DNA of 64,000 bases from Brevibacterium sp. Lineage in GTDB: Bacteria; Actinomycetota; Actinomycetes; Actinomycetales; Brevibacteriaceae. Of the stretch, positions 35,955 to 45,274 are shown one piece after another. Position numbers and translations under genes: made by a program. Below the pieces are notes generated by a model. That model saw only the letters and a program-made list of their open reading frames with translations. It ran no database searches and was not told the origin of the DNA. Numbering within the stretch: position 1 is the first letter of the stretch; every line of letters starts with the position of its first letter. The DNA is taken from contig NZ_JAPSIB010000011.1 in the NCBI RefSeq assembly GCF_031179145.1, positions 52,171 to 116,170 of the forward strand, written 5' to 3'.

Positions 35955-37601
35955 TCATTCACTGCCGGCGACAGACCCGGAGCTCGAGCCTGCGGAACCG
36001 GATCCTGAGCTGCTGGATCCGGAGCCGCTCACCGAGCCCGATCCACCGCTGCTCGTCGAACCCGATCCGGAGGTGCCGGACGTCGACGATGAACCTGAGG
36101 AGCTCGACCCGTCGGTGGTGCCCGTCTGCGAGCCGGAGTCGCTTGTTCCCCCGCTGGTCGAAGTCGAGGAGTCCGCGTCAGTGCTTGCCGCGTCGCTGGT
36201 CGTTCCGTCGGAGGTCGTGGTGCCGGTGTCGGTGCCCTGGCTCGTATCCGGCTTCCCGCCGGATGCTCCGGATTCTCCCGCCGAGGCGGAGCTGCTGTCA
36301 GTGCCCTCCGGCCCCTGCTGTTCGACGGGGTCCCTGACGACTCGGGACCCGTCCTCGCCCGAGGTCGTTCCCGAGCCACTGGAACCGCCCGAGTCCTGCG
36401 AGTCGCTCGGGTCCTCGGCGGTGCTGCCGGTGACCGATCGGGAGATCTGCGAGGTGCCCGGGGAGATGTCGGCGTCGGTGAAGGATTCCGCGGCGACGAC
36501 GATGCCCAGTCCCACGCCGAACGTCGCGACTCCGATGGCGACCGGGTAGAGCACGCGCTTGCGGCGCAGCTTCTGCAGCCACGTCCGTGGCTCCTGCTCC
36601 TCTTCCTCCGCTGTTCCGGTCGCATACGCGGTCCCGTCCGGTGCATCCGCCGCAGCTGTTGCCGCGGTTCCGATCGCATCCGCGGTGGGGTGTCCGACTC
36701 CGTCCGCGGGGGCGGAACCGAACGCACTCGCGGCGAGACCAGGGGCCGGCTGTCCGGTTGACCGACCGTCCGCATTCGCTTCCCTGCTGTGCTTTCGGAA
36801 TGTTGCTCCGCGCATGAGAGAGACGAGCGGCTTGCCATCCGTGATGTTGGCAGGAGCGACCTTGACCGCCGGCGCCAGCTTGCTGCCGACGTCCTTGACC
36901 TTCTCCTTGCCCTTGTCGATGCTCTTGCTGTAGATGGTCACCGCCACGGCGGTGATGATGCTGGCGGCGGCAGCGCCCATGACGGTTCCGGCCACGCCCA
37001 GCTGACCACCGATGACCGACGAAGTCGCCGCGGCACCGGCTCCGGCGAGGAGCTGTGTGATCGACAGTCCGCCCTCGCCCTTCTTGCTCTTCTTGCCGTC
37101 CTCGGCATCCTGGTTGTCGCTGCCGGCGTGCTCCCTGGCGTCGTCGGCGACGTCGACGCGGCCGGCGGGAGTGTCGCCATGGAAGGCGGTGTTGTTGCGA
37201 ACGGCGGTGTCGTTGCGAACGGCGGTGTGATTGCGAACGGCGGTGTCGTAAGCGTGTGGGTGAACGGCCTGGTTCGCGGATCGAAACCTGTCGGTTCGCG
37301 GCGGTTCAGGCGCGGTCCGCGTGGTCGTATAGGCCGCAGCCAGCTCTTCCGTGATCAGCGGCAAAGCCTGTGAGGGCTGAAGTGCACCCTCCACGGAGTC
37401 GGCCCCGCGACCCGAGGTTCCCGGTCCGTGACTGCGAACGGTCGCTCCTCCGTCCTGCGCTTTCGTGTCGCCCTCCTCATGATGGTCGGGCACAGCATCG
37501 CTCCCTGGCGCAATAGCGTCCCCTGGCGCAGTGCCGGATTCTGTCGGACGCCCGCCTTTGGACGGAAATGACTGAGATGAGATGTCGTGTTTCAAAGCCA
37601 A
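35955..37601 (-). CDS. Ser/Gly-rich protein with two hydrophobic segments
   Basis: A 548-residue protein starting at TTG 37601, five bases after GGAGGAA. A hydrophilic N-terminus contains three TAVRN repeats. A Gly/Ala-rich hydrophobic segment spans about residues 178-223 (GGQLGVAGTVMGAAAASIITAVAV). A linker then leads to a second helix at about 348-372 (LYPVAIGVATFGVGLGIVVAA). The last 170 residues are almost only Ser, Gly, Thr and Asp, which suggests an extracytoplasmic disordered tail. I do not recognise the family. The gene stands alone. Confidence 0.65.
   Translation of the reverse strand: MALKHDISSQSFPSKGGRPTESGTAPGDAIAPGSDAVPDHHEEGDTKAQDGGATVRSHGPGTSGRGADSVEGALQPSQALPLITEELAAAYTTTRTAPEPPRTDRFRSANQAVHPHAYDTAVRNHTAVRNDTAVRNNTAFHGDTPAGRVDVADDAREHAGSDNQDAEDGKKSKKGEGGLSITQLLAGAGAAATSSVIGGQLGVAGTVMGAAAASIITAVAVTIYSKSIDKGKEKVKDVGSKLAPAVKVAPANITDGKPLVSLMRGATFRKHSREANADGRSTGQPAPGLAASAFGSAPADGVGHPTADAIGTAATAAADAPDGTAYATGTAEEEEQEPRTWLQKLRRKRVLYPVAIGVATFGVGLGIVVAAESFTDADISPGTSQISRSVTGSTAEDPSDSQDSGGSSGSGTTSGEDGSRVVRDPVEQQGPEGTDSSSASAGESGASGGKPDTSQGTDTGTTTSDGTTSDAASTDADSSTSTSGGTSDSGSQTGTTDGSSSSGSSSTSGTSGSGSTSSGGSGSVSGSGSSSSGSGSAGSSSGSVAGSE
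37194..37247 (-). repeat. Three 18-bp in-frame tandem repeats
   Basis: Units 37194-37211, 37212-37229 and 37230-37247, each with one or two changes. They encode successive TAVRN phrases in the N-terminal region of the Ser/Gly-rich protein. Confidence 0.88.
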
Positions 37602-37912
37602 GGTTCCTCCAAAAACTGCTGACTGATCCCAGTATCGTCTGCCCGTTTTCGGGTTGCCTGATGGACCCATCAACAGTCTGTGATTACTCTGACAACGATT
37701 GCCGTCGGCACCCTCTCCACCAGGGGAAATGAAGCGAATTGTCACCCTCGACACAACCCGTTCACACGGTACCCACAGTTAGCTTCCGCGGACGTGTGAA
37801 GGCCTTCACGCAGGCCCGAACAACCACCGATTCGCTGGCATGTCAGGGTCCGCTCTATCGCCGACTCGCGGGCATCAGTAGGGACCGATCAAACGCCTTC
37901 CGGCCGGTCGGC
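37602..37912. other. Intergenic region upstream of the Ser/Gly-rich protein gene
   Basis: 311 bases without a supported gene. It holds the ribosome site for the TTG start at 37601 and a small hairpin CCCG-TTTT-CGGG at 37650-37661. It is slightly less G/C-rich than its surroundings and must contain the promoter of the minus-strand gene; no clear operator is seen. Confidence 0.4.
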
Positions 37913-38437
37913 TCAGCGCAGGTAGGCGACCCGCCCGGCGGGAAGGGTCTCCCCCTCGCCGAGGTGGATGAGCCGGAATCGAGGATGCTCGGCCGTCGCC
38001 TCCAGGGTCACGGCGAATCGCTCCCACTCATGGAAGCCCTGATCAGGATCCACCACCATCTCCACCGTGGGCCGACCGGAACCGCTGCCATGGTCCTCGG
38101 CGACCATGAGGTTGAGGGCGAAGCACGGTACGGGAAGGTCGACCAAGGCCACGTCCTGGTCACCGGTGAAGCGCGCGGGCTCGGTCTGGAGCACTCGCTG
38201 CACCTGACCGTCGATCTCCAGGGTCACCTCGGCGCCCACGGGCAGGAAGGTGCGGGCCATTCCCGGAAGGGAGGAGAACGGCCCGGTCCTCTCCAACCGC
38301 GCCACGCTCAGGCGCCACGGGCGCCGGCCCGGAGTGATGGTCTCCGACTCAGTCAGTGAGATGAGTTCGGTCGTCTCTCCGGCGCCATTGGCCCAGGGCA
38401 CAGGAGTGAGGTCGTCGAAGTTTCTGAGGACGCGCAT
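37913..38437 (-). CDS. HutD/Ves family protein
   Basis: A 174-residue cupin-like protein of the HutD family, found with histidine-utilization genes but of uncertain function. Blocks include VPWANGAGETTELISL, WRLSVARLERTGPFSSLPGMARTFLPV and LNLMVAE. The ATG at 38437 is 8 bases after the stop of the VOC gene, and the two overlap nowhere; an upstream alternative start would overlap it. No hut genes are nearby. Confidence 0.8.
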   Translation of the reverse strand: MRVLRNFDDLTPVPWANGAGETTELISLTESETITPGRRPWRLSVARLERTGPFSSLPGMARTFLPVGAEVTLEIDGQVQRVLQTEPARFTGDQDVALVDLPVPCFALNLMVAEDHGSGSGRPTVEMVVDPDQGFHEWERFAVTLEATAEHPRFRLIHLGEGETLPAGRVAYLR

Positions 38438-38445
38438 GCCCCGAG

Positions 38446-38820
38446 TCAGGAACCGGAGTCGACGCACAGGCAGAAAGGATGCCCCGCGGGATCCAGGAAC
38501 ACTCGGAAGCTCGTGCCCGGTTGGAAGTCGGCCTTGCCGGCGCCGAGTTCGACCACTTGAGCTTCGGCTTCATCCAGGTCGTCGACGACGACGTCGATGT
38601 GCATCTGCTGCGGGTGGCTCTGACTCGGCCAGCTCGGAGCGTGGTAATCCTCGACCTCCTGGAAGCAGATCGGGGGCCAGGAATCGGACGTGATCTCCAC
38701 CCAGGTCTCGTCGCCTTCGTCGGCCTTCACTTCCCAGTCGAGCATCTTCGCGTAGAACTGGGCCAGCTCCAGGGCGTTAGGGGCGTCGAGGACGATGATG
38801 GGCTGCTTTGCGATAGCCAT
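38446..38820 (-). CDS. VOC-family (glyoxalase/bleomycin resistance fold) protein
   Basis: A 124-residue protein with two beta-alpha-beta-beta-beta modules of the vicinal-oxygen-chelate fold: IIVLDAPNALELAQFYAKMLDWEV then MHIDVVVDDLDEAEAQVVELGA and VFLDPAGHPFCLC. The metal-site positions are His in QQMHIDV and a late Glu/Cys, so catalytic ability is unclear. The start is 7 bases after TAGACT (38828-38833), a leaderless arrangement. It is likely co-transcribed with hutD. Confidence 0.82.
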   Translation of the reverse strand: MAIAKQPIIVLDAPNALELAQFYAKMLDWEVKADEGDETWVEITSDSWPPICFQEVEDYHAPSWPSQSHPQQMHIDVVVDDLDEAEAQVVELGAGKADFQPGTSFRVFLDPAGHPFCLCVDSGS

Positions 38821-38827
38821 GTCTGTG

Positions 38828-38888
38828 AGTCTACGCCGAGGTCATGACGGTTTGAAGAGGCTGACCGGGCGCACTGAGAGCCTAGACT
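38828..38888. promoter_or_regulatory. Divergent leaderless promoter pair
   Basis: Two TAGACT boxes point outward: 38828-38833 on the minus strand, 7 bases from the VOC start, and 38883-38888 on the plus strand, 6 bases from the flavoprotein start. The whole spacer is 74 bases and holds no ribosome-binding site for either gene. Confidence 0.65.
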
Positions 38889-38894
38889 GTCCTC

Positions 38895-40373
38895 ATGAGC
38901 TCTTCCGAGGTTGATGTCGTTGTCGTCGGTTCCGGCCCCAATGGCTTGGCCGCCGCTCTCACCATGGCCCGCGCGGGACTGTCAGTGGAGGTGTTCGAAG
39001 CCCAGTCGACGATCGGCGGGGGCGCGCGCACCCTGGAACTCGGTCTGGCCCCCGGCATCACTCACGACATCTGCTCGGCGGTCCATCCGCTCGCGATCGC
39101 CAGCCCCTTCTTCGTCGACTTCGATCTGCCCGCCCGCGGCCTGAAACTCACAACGCCGGAGATCTCCTACGCCCAGCCCCTCGAAGGACGGCCGGCGGCG
39201 CTGGCATTCCACGATCTCGAGGCGACGGTCGACCACCTCGGCGCGGCAGGTCCTGAGTGGCGCCGATTCTTCGGGCCGCTCCTCGACCGCGTCGACGATG
39301 CGGTCTGGCTGTCCCTCGGCGACAAACGGTCGCTGCCCGAGACCCTGCGTGACGCCCGGGGCATCGCCAACGTCGTCCAGTTCGGGCTTCGCCTCCTGTC
39401 CCAGTCCGGCCCCACCTGGAACATCCCGTTCTCTCACGAGACCAGCCAGGCCCTGTTCACGGGAGTGGCCGCGCACGCGATCGGGAAGCTTCCGAGCATG
39501 GGCACCGCCGCGACCGCGACGATGCTCTCGACTCTTGCTCATGCAGCCGGATGGCCCTCCCCTGTCGGTGGTTCGCAGTCGATCATCGATTTCATGGTTG
39601 CCGATCTCGAAGCCCACGGCGGCACCGTCACAGCAGACGCGCGCATCGACCGCGTCGAGGACCTGCCCGCTGCCCGCAGCTACCTCCTCGACACCTCGGC
39701 GCTGAATGCCGCACAGATCTTCACCGGCCACCTCCCGACCCGCGTCGACAAGGCGCTGCGGTCCTTCCCTCAGGGCAACGCCGCGGCCAAGGTCGACTTC
39801 GTCCTCAACGGCCCCGTCCCCTGGTCCGACCCGGACGTCGCGCGTGCCGGGACCATCCATGTCGGTGGCACGCGTGCGCAGATGGCCGCCGCCGAGGCGG
39901 ACGTCGCCGCCGGCCGGATGCCGCGCCATCCGCTCACGCTCGCCTCCGATCCGACGGTCTTCGACCCGAGTCGTGAGGTGGACGGTCTGCGGCCATTGTG
40001 GACGTACTGCCACGTCCCCTTCGACTGCCCGCTCGATCCGACCGAGTACATCACCCGCCAGCTCGAGCGCTTCGCCCCGGGCTTCCGCGACACGATCGTC
40101 GCCTCCCATGCGATCCCGGCGTCCGAGATGGCCGCCCACAACCAGAACTACATCGGCGGCGACATCGCCGCCGGAATCGTCTCCTTCTACCGGATGATGG
40201 CCCGACCACGCTTGGCCTGGGATGACTACAGCCTCGGCATTCCCGGAGCCTACCTGTGCTCCTCGGCGACGCCGCCGGCCCCGGGTGTGCACGGGATGAA
40301 CGGCTGGTTCGCCGCCCGCCGTGCACTGAAGAACGAGTTCGGGATCAGCGAGGCGCCGAGTCTGGCGCCTTGA
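38895..40373 (+). CDS. Phytoene-desaturase-like FAD-dependent oxidoreductase
   Basis: A 492-residue flavoprotein with an N-terminal dinucleotide fold VVVGSGPNGLAAALTMARAGLSVEVFEA and the GGGARTLELG follow-on motif typical of phytoene desaturase/CrtI relatives. A late AYLCSSATPPAPGVHGMNGWFAARRAL segment closes the FAD domain. No carotenoid genes are nearby, so a carotenoid role is not supported. The ATG is 6 bases after TAGACT. Its 3' end overlaps the convergent LacI gene by 29 bases. Confidence 0.82.
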   Translation: MSSSEVDVVVVGSGPNGLAAALTMARAGLSVEVFEAQSTIGGGARTLELGLAPGITHDICSAVHPLAIASPFFVDFDLPARGLKLTTPEISYAQPLEGRPAALAFHDLEATVDHLGAAGPEWRRFFGPLLDRVDDAVWLSLGDKRSLPETLRDARGIANVVQFGLRLLSQSGPTWNIPFSHETSQALFTGVAAHAIGKLPSMGTAATATMLSTLAHAAGWPSPVGGSQSIIDFMVADLEAHGGTVTADARIDRVEDLPAARSYLLDTSALNAAQIFTGHLPTRVDKALRSFPQGNAAAKVDFVLNGPVPWSDPDVARAGTIHVGGTRAQMAAAEADVAAGRMPRHPLTLASDPTVFDPSREVDGLRPLWTYCHVPFDCPLDPTEYITRQLERFAPGFRDTIVASHAIPASEMAAHNQNYIGGDIAAGIVSFYRMMARPRLAWDDYSLGIPGAYLCSSATPPAPGVHGMNGWFAARRALKNEFGISEAPSLAP

Positions 40374-41427
40374 TTCGGTTGATGCTGCCGCCCGGGCGAT
40401 AGATCGTCGGGATCGACTCCACCGTCCGATCTCCCGACTCGCCCTCGATCTCGCGCAGCAGGGCCTCTGCGGCTCTGGCTCCCATCTCCCCGCCGTCAAG
40501 GCTGATCGTGTCGACCGCAGGTGAAACGAACTGAGTCCATTCGTCGTCGCTGAACACGAGGATCGACACGTCATCGGGAATCGACCTCTTCCGTTCCCGC
40601 AACGCACGATAAAGATGTCTGGCCTGATAGGAATCGGCGGCCACTATCGCCGTCAGGTCCGAATGCTCGTCCAACCATTCGGAGACGAGTGCGAAGGTGT
40701 TCCCCGCCGGGTGGGGAATGAGACAGACCTGGCTCTCATCGATGCCGAGCCCCGAATTCTGCAGCTCGTCGACGAAGCCTCTGACCCTGAGCACGGAGGG
40801 GCGGTCCGCCCCGACGACGTGCACCGTCGAGCCCGAGCGCTCCAACTGGACGGGTTCTTCACTCTGCACCGAGGCGACGAGCCCGATTCTACGATGTCCC
40901 TGTTCCACTGCTCGGGCGGCAGCCTTCCGGCCCGCGCCTTCATTGTCGGAGACCACTCCCGACAGCCCGCTCGGCACTCGGTCGACGCAGACGATCGGCA
41001 CGGTCTGCTCGGCCTCTGTGAGGTGTTCCGAGTGGGAGACGATCACAGGTGAGACGATCAGCCCTTCGACCCCGTGCGAGAGCAGAGTGGTGATCCCGGT
41101 GATCTCGTCGTCGAGCTTATCCGAACTGTTGAGGACGACGACCTGGTATCCGGCAGTCTCGGCAACTCGGCAGATCCCTCCGAGGGCTTCGGAGAAGAGG
41201 CCATCGGTGATGTCGGCGCTGACGAAGCCGATGAGGTGGGAGCGACCGTTGCGCATCGCCTTGGCCATCCGGCTCGGTGAGTATCCGAGTTCCTCGGCGG
41301 CCTTCATCACGGCATCGCGGACCGGTCCGCTCGAGTATCCGTAATCACCCAGTGCCCTGGCTGCCGTCGCACGTGAGACACCCGCAGCCTGCGCCACATC
41401 TTTGATCGTCACGCTTCTGCGCTTCAT
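40345..41427 (-). CDS. LacI-family transcriptional regulator
   Basis: A 360-residue repressor with an N-terminal HTH (TIKDVAQAAGVSRATAARALGDYGYSSGPVRDAVMKAAEELGYSPSRMAKAMRNG) and hinge, then a sugar-binding domain (HLIGFVSADITDGLFSEALGGI, PIVCVDRVPSGLSGVVSDNEGAG). It is the last gene of the Amadori-type operon, 58 bases after the cyclodeaminase gene. It probably binds the two 14-base operators ahead of the operon (47151-47234), and the inducer would be a phosphorylated or free Amadori sugar. GGAG precedes the ATG at 41427. Confidence 0.88.
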   Translation of the reverse strand: MKRRSVTIKDVAQAAGVSRATAARALGDYGYSSGPVRDAVMKAAEELGYSPSRMAKAMRNGRSHLIGFVSADITDGLFSEALGGICRVAETAGYQVVVLNSSDKLDDEITGITTLLSHGVEGLIVSPVIVSHSEHLTEAEQTVPIVCVDRVPSGLSGVVSDNEGAGRKAAARAVEQGHRRIGLVASVQSEEPVQLERSGSTVHVVGADRPSVLRVRGFVDELQNSGLGIDESQVCLIPHPAGNTFALVSEWLDEHSDLTAIVAADSYQARHLYRALRERKRSIPDDVSILVFSDDEWTQFVSPAVDTISLDGGEMGARAAEALLREIEGESGDRTVESIPTIYRPGGSINRIKAPDSAPR

Positions 41428-41485
41428 CTTCGTCTCCGGCCGCCTTTCGATGGTTCATCCGGCCTCTGCCGGTTCGGATCGCCCA

Positions 41486-42607
41486 TCAGCGATCTTCCTG
41501 CCTCTGCGCCCACTCACCTGTGGTGTCAGTGTACCGACGGGTCGCGGCATCGGCGGCGGGCCAGCCGTGCAGCACGGCGAATGCGAGCAATGCGTCCTGC
41601 AGCCCGTGACCGCCGATGAGCACGGTCCGCAGGCTCCGTTGGCCGCATTCGGGCTCTGTGCTCTCGCAGTCCGGAGGGTCCCCGATGAGGCTGATTCGCG
41701 GCCGGTTCCCCTGTCTCTCGCTGTGCCGACCATCACTGCCGGAGCCCGCTTGCGCAATTGGTCCGAACTTCTGCGGATCGGGAACGTCGATGTGGACGCT
41801 TGTCGAGGCGGCGATGATCGCCGGATCGATTTCTGTCAAGGTGGGTTCATACGAGTTGAGCGAACCGATGACCACGGCCGGATTCGCCTCTGACAGGGTG
41901 GTCCGACTCGAGAGCAGCTGGGCCAAGTCCACCACGGGCTCACTGCTCGACGTCGCACAGGCGATGACATCGGCATCGGCAACCGCCTCGGCGACGGAGT
42001 TGGTCATCTGGACTCCCGGCTCAGCGGCACAGGCAGATCGATTGAACGCGTCCACCTGGTCCGCTTTCAGCACGGCACGAGCCAGTCGGGCGACATGTCG
42101 GCCCTGCGCCCCGTATCCGATGACTGCGACTTTTCTCCTCCGAGCATCCCCTGCCATGGCATCGTCGACCTCCAGTGCCTTGCGGATGCCCGCGACCAGA
42201 GCACCGGCTGTGCGCATGATCGTGATCGCGCGTCCGTCGAGCAGCGCCTGGGGAACTCCGGTGTCGGCGTCGAAGAGCAGGACTGACGCCTGCACGGTGT
42301 CCAATCCACGATTCCTATTGTCCGGCACCTGCATTCCGGTCTTCACGCACATGCCGAGTCCTGGGACTAAGCCCATGTGCCCGAACATCAGAGAATCACC
42401 GGACATCGCTGAGAACTGTGCGGCCGGAAAAGCCGCTGCACCATGCGAGTCCCCTGAAGCCGGTGCGGCCCTCCCCCACCGGGACATGACGGCGGCGCGG
42501 TCGAGGACGTCGACGGTCGCTTCCGGCGATAATGACGTGAAGCACTCGTCGAAACCGATTGTCCTGATCCCCACGTTGGCACGGCTGCCGCTCATCGCAC
42601 CGCTCAC
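41486..42607 (-). CDS. Ornithine cyclodeaminase / mu-crystallin family protein
   Basis: A 373-residue NAD(P)-dependent enzyme. Its Rossmann motif is [18 protein letters not shown], and the small-domain blocks [40 protein letters not shown] and [14 protein letters not shown] match the family. Members are ornithine cyclodeaminases, alanine dehydrogenases or other amino-acid dehydrogenases and racemase-like enzymes. An extra segment of about 40 residues (around 295-335) interrupts the C-terminal part. The GTG start at 42607 overlaps the stop of the ABC ATPase gene, so it is coupled to the transporter. It probably processes the amino acid released from the imported compound. Confidence 0.8.
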   Translation of the reverse strand: MSGAMSGSRANVGIRTIGFDECFTSLSPEATVDVLDRAAVMSRWGRAAPASGDSHGAAAFPAAQFSAMSGDSLMFGHMGLVPGLGMCVKTGMQVPDNRNRGLDTVQASVLLFDADTGVPQALLDGRAITIMRTAGALVAGIRKALEVDDAMAGDARRRKVAVIGYGAQGRHVARLARAVLKADQVDAFNRSACAAEPGVQMTNSVAEAVADADVIACATSSSEPVVDLAQLLSSRTTLSEANPAVVIGSLNSYEPTLTEIDPAIIAASTSVHIDVPDPQKFGPIAQAGSGSDGRHSERQGNRPRISLIGDPPDCESTEPECGQRSLRTVLIGGHGLQDALLAFAVLHGWPAADAATRRYTDTTGEWAQRQEDR

Positions 42608-43368
42608 AGCACTCGAGCCAGGAAGGAGGTCGTGCGCGGATGGATGCTCTCTTTGAACACCTCGTTCGGGGTGCCGGACTCGACGATGACGCCGCCGTCC
42701 ATGAAGACCACTTTGTCCGCCACCTCCTGCGCGAACGTCATCTCATGAGTCACGATGACCATCGTCATCCCGTCGTCCGCCAGCTTGCGCATGACGTCGA
42801 GCACTTCTCCGACCAGCTCAGGGTCCAGGGCGGATGTCGGCTCGTCGAAGAGCATCACCTCGGGGCGCATGGCCAGGGCACGGGCGATTGCGACGCGCTG
42901 CTGCTGGCCGCCGGAGAGCTGAGCGGGCTTGTGTTCGGCTTTGTCGGTCAGGCCCACGGCTCGCAGCAGTTCGCGTGCCTCTTCGTTGGCCACCGCATCC
43001 TTGGTTCCGTTGATCAGGCGCGGAGCCAGAGTGACGTTCTCCAGCACAGTGAGATGGCCGAACAGGTTGAAGCTCTGGAATACCATTCCCATCCGTTCAC
43101 GCTGCCGGGCAAGGGCTACCGGTTTCATCTCGCGCAGGTCATCACCGAACCAGGAGTATCCCACCGGTTCCCCATCTAGATAGACGTACCCCTCGTCCGG
43201 TCGCTCGAGCAGATTGAGGCACCTCAGCAGCGTGCTCTTCCCCGACCCCGAAGGACCGATCACACACTGGACCTCGCCGGCTCTGACTTCGAGGTCGACC
43301 CCGCGGAGCACCAGATTGGACCCGAATTGCTTGTGGATGTTGTCGGCTTTGAGCAGCGGCCAGTTCAT
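42604..43368 (-). CDS. Polar amino acid ABC transporter, ATP-binding protein
   Basis: A 254-residue GlnQ-type ATPase: Walker [10 protein letters not shown], signature [15 protein letters not shown] and Walker [13 protein letters not shown]. The start at 43368 overlaps the permease stop (ATGA), with AAAGG upstream. It is the motor of the transporter in the putative Amadori-compound operon. Confidence 0.92.
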   Translation of the reverse strand: MNWPLLKADNIHKQFGSNLVLRGVDLEVRAGEVQCVIGPSGSGKSTLLRCLNLLERPDEGYVYLDGEPVGYSWFGDDLREMKPVALARQRERMGMVFQSFNLFGHLTVLENVTLAPRLINGTKDAVANEEARELLRAVGLTDKAEHKPAQLSGGQQQRVAIARALAMRPEVMLFDEPTSALDPELVGEVLDVMRKLADDGMTMVIVTHEMTFAQEVADKVVFMDGGVIVESGTPNEVFKESIHPRTTSFLARVL

Positions 43369-44297
43369 GACACGACCTTTCGCGGTCCGATGGGGAGGAA
43401 CTTCAGGCGATCGACGTTGAGCAGCGGCTGGTTGTGGATCTTCCGCTCGACCATCTGCTGAGCCAGGGTGAAGATCGTCGTCAACACCAGGTACCACAGG
43501 GTCGCCACCAGCAGGAGCGGAATGGTCTGGTACGTGCGCGAGTAGATCATCTGCGCGCTGTAGAGAAGGTCTGGTGTCGCAAGCACACTGACGAGGGACG
43601 TGAATTTGAGCATCGAGATGAGGTCATTGCCGATCGGAGGGATCACGATACGCAGCGCCTGCGGCAGGACGATCTTCATCATCACCTTCGCCGAGGGGAT
43701 CCCCAACGCCGAAGCGGCCTCCACCTGCCCCTGAGGCACTGCCATGATTCCGGCCCGAATCATTTCGGCCGCGTATGCGCTCTCGGTCAGAGCCAGTCCG
43801 AGGATGGCGGCGGAGAACGAGGTCATCAAGGTGTTCATGTCCCAGACTGCCAGGTTGAGCTCCGTGAAGGGGACGCCGAGCTTCACCTGCGGGATCAGTG
43901 TCGCGAGGTTGAACCAGAAGATCATCTGCACGAGCGGGGGCACTCCACGGAAGAACCAGATCCAGATCCACGACACCGCAGCGAACAGCGGATTGCGGCT
44001 GAGTCTCATGATCGCGAGGATCACACCCAGGGTCAGTCCGATCACCATCGCCAGCACCGTGAGCTGGATGGTCACGCCAAGACCATGGATGATCTCGGGG
44101 TCGAAGAGGTAGTCTCCGACGACGTCCCATTTCATGTTCTCGTTGGTGAACAGGAGATTGAGGAAAGCTGCGATGAGGAGGATGACGACGGCGCCGCCGA
44201 TCCACCAGCTCGGATGTTTGAGATGGTGGACTCGGGTATGAGTGTCCGCGAGCTTCGGGTCAGGGCGGTCGTGCGTGGTTGTGGTCAAAGACATCAT
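43365..44297 (-). CDS. Polar amino acid ABC transporter, permease
   Basis: A 310-residue HisMQ-type permease with about five helices. The EAA loop reads [37 protein letters not shown], and [15 protein letters not shown] is typical. The start (ATG-ATG at 44297) is 2 bases from the binding-protein stop and its stop overlaps the ATPase start, so the three transporter genes are tightly coupled. Confidence 0.9.
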   Translation of the reverse strand: MMSLTTTTHDRPDPKLADTHTRVHHLKHPSWWIGGAVVILLIAAFLNLLFTNENMKWDVVGDYLFDPEIIHGLGVTIQLTVLAMVIGLTLGVILAIMRLSRNPLFAAVSWIWIWFFRGVPPLVQMIFWFNLATLIPQVKLGVPFTELNLAVWDMNTLMTSFSAAILGLALTESAYAAEMIRAGIMAVPQGQVEAASALGIPSAKVMMKIVLPQALRIVIPPIGNDLISMLKFTSLVSVLATPDLLYSAQMIYSRTYQTIPLLLVATLWYLVLTTIFTLAQQMVERKIHNQPLLNVDRLKFLPIGPRKVVS

Positions 44298-44299
44298 TC

Positions 44300-45202
44300 T
44301 CAGCCGTTCGGGTTGTCTTCCGTGATCAGCACAGCTTTCTTGAGGTCGCCCTGCTCACTGGCGCCCCATTCGCGACGGAGTTCGCCGTAGCTTCCGTCAT
44401 CGATGGCCGACTGCATGGCGTCGCGGAGCACCGGACCGAGCGGGCTGTCCTTGGGAATTCCGACTCCGTTGTAGACGGCGTCGACGATGAAGTCACCCAC
44501 CACGAGGGAACCCGACTGCTTGGCTGCGTAACCGAGTTTTCCGGAGCCGGCGGCGACGTAGTCGACGCGCCCGGAGGTGACGGCCAACTCGGCCGAGGGC
44601 TGGTCCTTGAACTGCTGGACGTCCATCGGTTCGTCGCCGCAGATCTTCTCATTGTTCGTCGTCAGGTAGTCGTATTCCCAGGCACCGGTGAGCACCGCCA
44701 CCGTCCCTCCGCAGACATCCTCGACTGCGGAGACGGCGTTGTCGGGTTTGCTCTTCGCCCACGCGAATGAGGTTCCCTCCTTCTGCATGGGAACGAAGTC
44801 CAAGCTCTTCAGCCGTTCGTCGGTGACGCCGAGGCTGGCGACTGCCATGTCGTAGCGGTTGTTGCCCAACCCGGGAATGATGGAGTCGAAGCCGCTGGCG
44901 TTGAGTTCGAACTCGGCGCCCATCTTCTGCGACCAGATCTGCGCGAGCTGCACCGACCAGCCCTTGAATTCGCCCTCTTCGACGTATTCCTCCGGAGCCC
45001 AGTCGCTGTAGACGGCAACGTTGACCCCGTCCTTGAACTCTTCGGGCACCTGGCTGGCGACAGCTTCGTCCTTCTCCGCCGTGATCTGGGACCCGGGCTG
45101 GGCTTTTTCGCTCTTCCCGGCTTCACTGGCGGCAGACGATCCGCAGGCCGTGAGCAGGCCCAGACTGAGTACGGCAGGGACTGCCAGCATTCGCATTTTC
45201 AT
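44300..45202 (-). CDS. ABC transporter substrate-binding lipoprotein (family 3)
   Basis: A 300-residue extracytoplasmic binding protein with lipobox LTAC and acylated Cys20. Family 3 features include YVEEGEFKGWSVQLAQIWSQKMGAEFELN, NNRYDMAVASLGVTDERLKSLDFVPM and GVGIPKDSPLGPVLRDAM. Family 3 proteins normally bind amino acids or opines, including deoxyfructosyl-glutamine in Agrobacterium. That fits the sugar kinase and SIS genes upstream. CAAAGGAG lies ahead of the ATG. Confidence 0.85.
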   Translation of the reverse strand: MKMRMLAVPAVLSLGLLTACGSSAASEAGKSEKAQPGSQITAEKDEAVASQVPEEFKDGVNVAVYSDWAPEEYVEEGEFKGWSVQLAQIWSQKMGAEFELNASGFDSIIPGLGNNRYDMAVASLGVTDERLKSLDFVPMQKEGTSFAWAKSKPDNAVSAVEDVCGGTVAVLTGAWEYDYLTTNNEKICGDEPMDVQQFKDQPSAELAVTSGRVDYVAAGSGKLGYAAKQSGSLVVGDFIVDAVYNGVGIPKDSPLGPVLRDAMQSAIDDGSYGELRREWGASEQGDLKKAVLITEDNPNG

Positions 45203-45274
45203 GACTACTCCTTTGTATTTCGATGAATGGTGCGGTTGATGAGGAATGGTGATGGTGAGGAACTCGAGAAGAGG

